Shown here piece after piece: positions 60,921 to 64,000 of a stretch of 64,000 nucleotides of DNA (within the stretch, counting starts at the first letter, position 1; each line of letters opens with the position of its first letter). The stretch covers positions 1-64,000 of the forward strand of contig SGPL01000091.1 of the NCBI GenBank assembly GCA_004802705.1, given 5' to 3'. The DNA comes from Bondarzewia mesenterica (taxonomy: Eukaryota; Basidiomycota; Agaricomycetes; Russulales; Bondarzewiaceae). The translations under genes were made by a program, and so were the position numbers. The notes below the pieces were generated by a model. The model saw nothing but the letters and a program-made list of their open reading frames with translations, was not told where the DNA came from and did not search any database.

Positions 60921-61241
60921 GGCCTAAATTAAGACAATTAATTTGAGTTAATGTCATGGATAGCCAAGTCGCTCACGCTGGGCAAAGACTCGGACAGACC
61001 CGATGAAGAATGGCCACTCATTTGTTAACAACTTTGCCTCAAGTCCCAAGAGAAAACCCAAAAGAAAACCCAGTGACGGAAGACACGAACTTAAGGCGGC
61101 CACACTTACGAAAGCGTAATTACCGCGGATCTGAACCCTTGAGCTCGAGATGGGAAGAAGCGTCCAAATAGGGACAAAGGCTGTCAACAAGCCGAGAAGG
61201 GCCGACGGGAAAAGTGGCGGACTGCCCGTTGCCAGCCACAA

Positions 61242-61247
61242 ACGCGT
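61242..61247. promoter_or_regulatory. ACGCGT (MCB-like) site 1
   Basis: Exact palindromic hexamer 176 bases upstream of the copy B start codon. MBF binding is inferred only from the motif and gene type. Confidence 0.5.
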
Positions 61248-61292
61248 CAACAAGCCACAACAACGCGCCCTTTCACGTTGATATTTCCAAAC

Positions 61293-61298
61293 ACGCGT
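61293..61298. promoter_or_regulatory. ACGCGT (MCB-like) site 2
   Basis: Exact hexamer about 125 bases upstream of the copy B ATG and close to the TATA-like box. Confidence 0.5.
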
Positions 61299-61422
61299 AA
61301 AGGCTCATCACCCTTTAAAAAGCATCGCTTCCTCTTCCGCTCTCTTCGCAGACACCCGTTCATCCCCTCCTCTATACTACTGCGTATCCTCCTTCATCTT
61401 CTATCTGCCTTCTTCTTCCGTG

Positions 61423-62937
61423 ATGGCATCCGTCTCCCGCCCTGCCACTCCTACCCGCTTCACTTCTCCCCAGCCTACACCCAGTAAGAAGGTGCGTTGA
61501 CGCGTCCAACTTGCGTCGTGTTGTACTTATTCATACCATAATTCACGTAGGCTGCCGCGGCGCTGCAAGCCTTCTCTCTCGAGTCACCTATTAAGCCCTC
61601 TGCCGCCAAGAAACCTATCATGACGATGCACGTCGATCATACTCACCAGACTCCGATGAGGTGGAGGCTAAAGGTGTTGAAGAGTTCCGCAAACGCTTTG
61701 TCGGAGAGGTGGACCTTCCAGAGAGTGATTATATGGTCTACTGCTTTTTCGTTCCTTTGTCCTCAACGGTATGAACGGTACAGGCATGGAACCCCTTCTC
61801 ATGGAGTCAAAACGTCGCTTCGTCCTTTTCCCCATCCAGTATCACGAAGTGAGTGAAACAGGTACCTGTTCATGACGTGTCACTGACATCCTCTGATGTA
61901 TCGTAGATCTGGCAAATGTACAAAAAGGCGGAGGCATCCTTTTGGACTGCCGAGGAGATGGACCTGTCGAAAGATTTTCACGACTGGAACAACCGACTGA
62001 ACGACAACGAACGCCACTTCGTCTCACACGTGCTTGCCTTCTTTGCGGCTTCCGATGGTATCGTCAATGAGAATCTTGTCGAGCGCTTTTCCAACGAGGT
62101 TCAAGTCGCGGAGGCACGTTGCTTCTATGGCTTCCAAATCATGATGGAGAACATCCACAGTGAAACGTATTCCCTCCTCATTGATACCTACATTAAAGAC
62201 CCCGTCCAACGCGAGTACCTCTTCGACGCTGTCGAAACCATTCCCTGTGTCAAGAAGAAGGCTGACTGGGCTCTCCGTTGGATCTCCGACCGGCGGTCGA
62301 CCTTTGCCGAGCGCTTGGTCGCCTTCGCCGCCGTTGAGGGGATCTTCTTCTCTGGGTCCTTCGCTTCTATTTTCTGGCTGAAGAAGCGCGGCCTCATGCC
62401 GGGTCTCACCTTCTCCAACGAGCTCATCAGTCGCGACGAGGGCATGCACACTGACTTTGCGTGCCTGCTCTTTAGTCACCTGAAGAGACGTCCACACCCC
62501 GACACTGTCCTTCACATTATCAAAGAGGCTGTCGACATTGAGCAGGAGTTCCTGACGGGTGAGTGCTTCGCCACTATCTTTATTCGTCATGGATTATGCT
62601 GACGATATTATAGACGCATTGCCCGTTGGTCTCATCGGCATGAACGCGAAGCTCATGTGCCAGTACATCGAGTTCGTCGCTGACCGCCTGCTCACTGCTC
62701 TGGGCGGCGACAAGCATTACAACGCGACAAATCCGTTCGACTTTATGGACATGATCTCATTGCAGGGCAAGACAAACTTCTTTGAGAAGCGGGTGTCAGA
62801 TTATTCCAAGGCTGGCGTCACCGCGACCGCGACCTCCGCACCAGCAAATGAGAAGTCTTTGTAAGTTTTTTGCCCGATATTTTTTGATACTAGCATTGAT
62901 AAGCATTCAATCTAGCACTCTCGATGAGGACTTCTGA
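61423..62937 (+). CDS. RNR2: Ribonucleotide reductase small subunit, copy B
   Basis: Probably the main housekeeping small subunit. ATG at 61423: [20 protein letters not shown], intron, [20 protein letters not shown], then [140 protein letters not shown] and the R1-docking tail SFTLDEDF on a separate last exon. All diiron ligands and the radical Tyr are present. Codons are strongly C-ending, suggesting high expression. At CC 61653-61654 one C seems to be missing: adding one turns HQTPMRW into HQTP followed by DEVEAKG. About 410 residues, with an N-terminal extension that copy A lacks. Confidence 0.92.
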
Positions 62938-63126
62938 TTGTTTGCTGTCTTGTTTTGTTTTGTGTCATGGACCTTTATTGCATTTGATACTATCTCTGCT
63001 TGTCATGCTCTCCCCCTCGCATCTACCATGTTTCTCTTAGATATTACCTAGTCAATGTACTCTATTCTGCCATCAATATCGAGACCCCAGAAGTTGTAAC
63101 CTATTCATGCAGACGCGTATTCCTCG

Positions 63127-63827
63127 ATGTTCGACTGTTCAATGTTCATGGTGCGGGGACGCGACGTGGGAAGACACGCTCATCAGCAAGATCACATCCT
63201 CGCTTTGGACTGTCAAGTCACTGCTGGTGTCGGCGACCTCCCATTCATTACCGAGATTTACGATAATGAAATCGCCACCACAACCTCGCTGTTCGATTAC
63301 GATTCCGTGAGCGTTGAGAACAGCCGGGAATGGCTCCAGGCAATGCAAAGAGACAATCCCCTGTGCATCGTGGTCGAAACAGAGTGGTCGAGACAGAGGA
63401 GGATGGGCGGGATAGATGATGGGATGGTGTTCACTCTGGTGGTTGAAGCTGAAGGTTGGGTATCGACGGTGAGTAACGACTCAACGCGTGCAGTTGAACA
63501 ACAGTTGAAGGTTTCATGTGGGTAAGCAGGGGTAAGCGGACAGGTCGGCGGAGATCAACCACTATCTGCACAAGGACTTCTGCACTCAGAAGCTGGGTAC
63601 GATGCTGTTTGAAGCGATGCTCATCGAGGCGCGGCAGCGTGGGCTTCACGCGCTCTTCGGTATGGCTTTCTTCGTCTTGTTCATCTGTAGGTCAACCGCT
63701 CACGGACGAGCGAACAGCAGCAGCAGTAGTCACGGAGAACGTGGCGTCGTGTAGGTTTTTGGAAAGGCATGGGTTCGAAAAGTGTGGAATACAGAAGGAG
63801 TGGGATGGAAGTTCGAGAGATGGTTAG
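63127..63827 (+). CDS. GNAT N-acetyltransferase, phosphinothricin-acetyltransferase-like
   Basis: Acetyl-CoA-dependent acetyltransferase of the group that includes bacterial Pat/bar and methionine-sulfone acetyltransferases. The natural substrate is unknown. Blocks seen: ATWEDTLISKI near the start, IYDNEIATTTSLFDYDSVSV, NSREWLQAMQRDNPLCIVVE, DRSAEINHYLHKDFCTQKLG (acetyl-CoA loop, degenerate Q/R-x2-G-x-G/A), TMLFEAMLIEARQRGLHALF and TENVASCRFLERHGFEKCGI. To join the best start (MFMVR) to DATWEDT one G of GGGG at 63155-63158 must be dropped. Starting instead at ATG 63107 keeps the frame but adds an odd Cys-rich lead. One intron near the 3' end would be only 31 nt. Exon limits are therefore uncertain. 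Confidence 0.65.
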
Positions 63828-64000
63828 ACTGCGCATGCTACGAAAGGATCGTCGAATAGAGACGAGACGGTGTTGGAATTATTGCGAGCCTGCTGCACTT
63901 TAGAATGGGATAGTTAGTAGCACGAGATAAAGACGCACTAGATTACAAATGAACGATCAAATGCCGCACAGATATCGTGGTCGAGAAAACCGAAGGCCAT
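63828..64000. other. 3' flank of the GNAT gene
   Basis: No feature recognised up to the window edge. Confidence 0.5.

Larger units (their letters stand above)
60921..61422. promoter_or_regulatory. Divergent promoter between the two RNR2 genes
   Basis: 502 bp between start codons. Two exact ACGCGT boxes at 61242-61247 and 61293-61298 and a near copy, ACGCGC, at 61263-61268 lie on the copy B side. A TTTAAAA TATA-like box is at 61314-61320, about 100 bases before the copy B ATG. A further ACGCGT (61500-61505) is in the first intron of copy B. ACGCGT is the MluI cell-cycle box bound by MBF at G1/S genes, including RNR genes, in yeasts. Confidence 0.55.

Noticed and set aside
61620..61856. Separate 78-codon gene at the RNR2 copy B 5' end
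   Set aside because: It is the exon 2 frame running on after the likely missing C; the family sequence continues in the neighbouring frame.
62024..62590. 188-codon minus-strand frame opposite RNR2 copy B
   Set aside because: Pure antisense shadow of a codon-biased exon; a similar shadow lies opposite copy A.
63107..63310. Start of the GNAT gene at ATG 63107
   Set aside because: It avoids a frame correction but adds a Cys-rich lead (MQTRIPRCSTVQCSWC) unlike GNAT N-termini. Kept only as an alternative.

Overview
This 64 kb window is nuclear DNA of a filamentous fungus, almost certainly a basidiomycete of the Agaricomycetes. Genes lie about 1.8 kb apart on both strands. Nearly all are cut by many introns of about 45-70 nt with GT/AG ends and CTGAC/CTGAT branch sites. 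The protein families include a fungal Dicer, DAL5-type permease, Zn2Cys6 regulator, LOA1 acyltransferase and solo secreted DPBB protein. No tRNA, rRNA, transposon, CRISPR array or viral gene was recognised. Exon joins were deduced by reading frames across splice signals and comparing with known family motifs; no search was run.

Layout. 0.7-9.9 kb (all minus): unknown nuclear-type protein, DAL5-like MFS permease, acetyl-CoA acetyltransferase, autophagy E2 Atg10. 10-12 kb (plus): ribosomal protein eS1 and adenine phosphoribosyltransferase. 12-15.5 kb (minus): EDEM/Htm1-type GH47 with a PA domain. 15.8-19.4 kb (plus): a tandem ZNRD2/p27 zinc-ribbon protein and a disordered Ser/Pro-rich unknown. 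19.7-24 kb: Faf1-like ribosome factor (minus), small membrane protein (plus), unknown conserved protein (minus). 24.4-30.4 kb (plus): a Dicer-like protein with two intact-looking RNase III domains but a wrecked helicase ATP site. 30.6-35.3 kb: COX8/VIIc (minus), a weak ORF pair, aldehyde dehydrogenase (plus). 36.6-42.9 kb (minus): Zn2Cys6 protein, proteasome alpha2, 1-Cys peroxiredoxin, Ssu72. 43.5-48.4 kb: F-box protein (plus), Tvp38 (minus), LOA1-like acyltransferase (plus). 48.7-59.2 kb, much of it dotted with N: PLP trans-sulfuration enzyme (minus), secreted DPBB protein (plus), Utp12/Dip2 (minus), M18 aspartyl aminopeptidase (plus), Imp4 (minus). 59.6-63.8 kb: two ribonucleotide reductase small-subunit genes head to head, then a GNAT acetyltransferase.

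Most content is housekeeping. Four products serve ribosome production (eS1, Faf1, Utp12, Imp4). Others serve proteostasis (Atg10, EDEM, proteasome alpha2, M18 peptidase, F-box) and dNTP supply (two Rnr2). The items most worth a second look are the Dicer with a degenerate helicase read partly from a 27-nt microexon, the divergent Rnr2 pair with three ACGCGT sites at one promoter, and a recurring pattern of one-base frame breaks, mostly at short homopolymers. Because even both copies of the essential Rnr2 are broken as written, that pattern points to consensus errors rather than pseudogenes. The frames given here assume so and say where.
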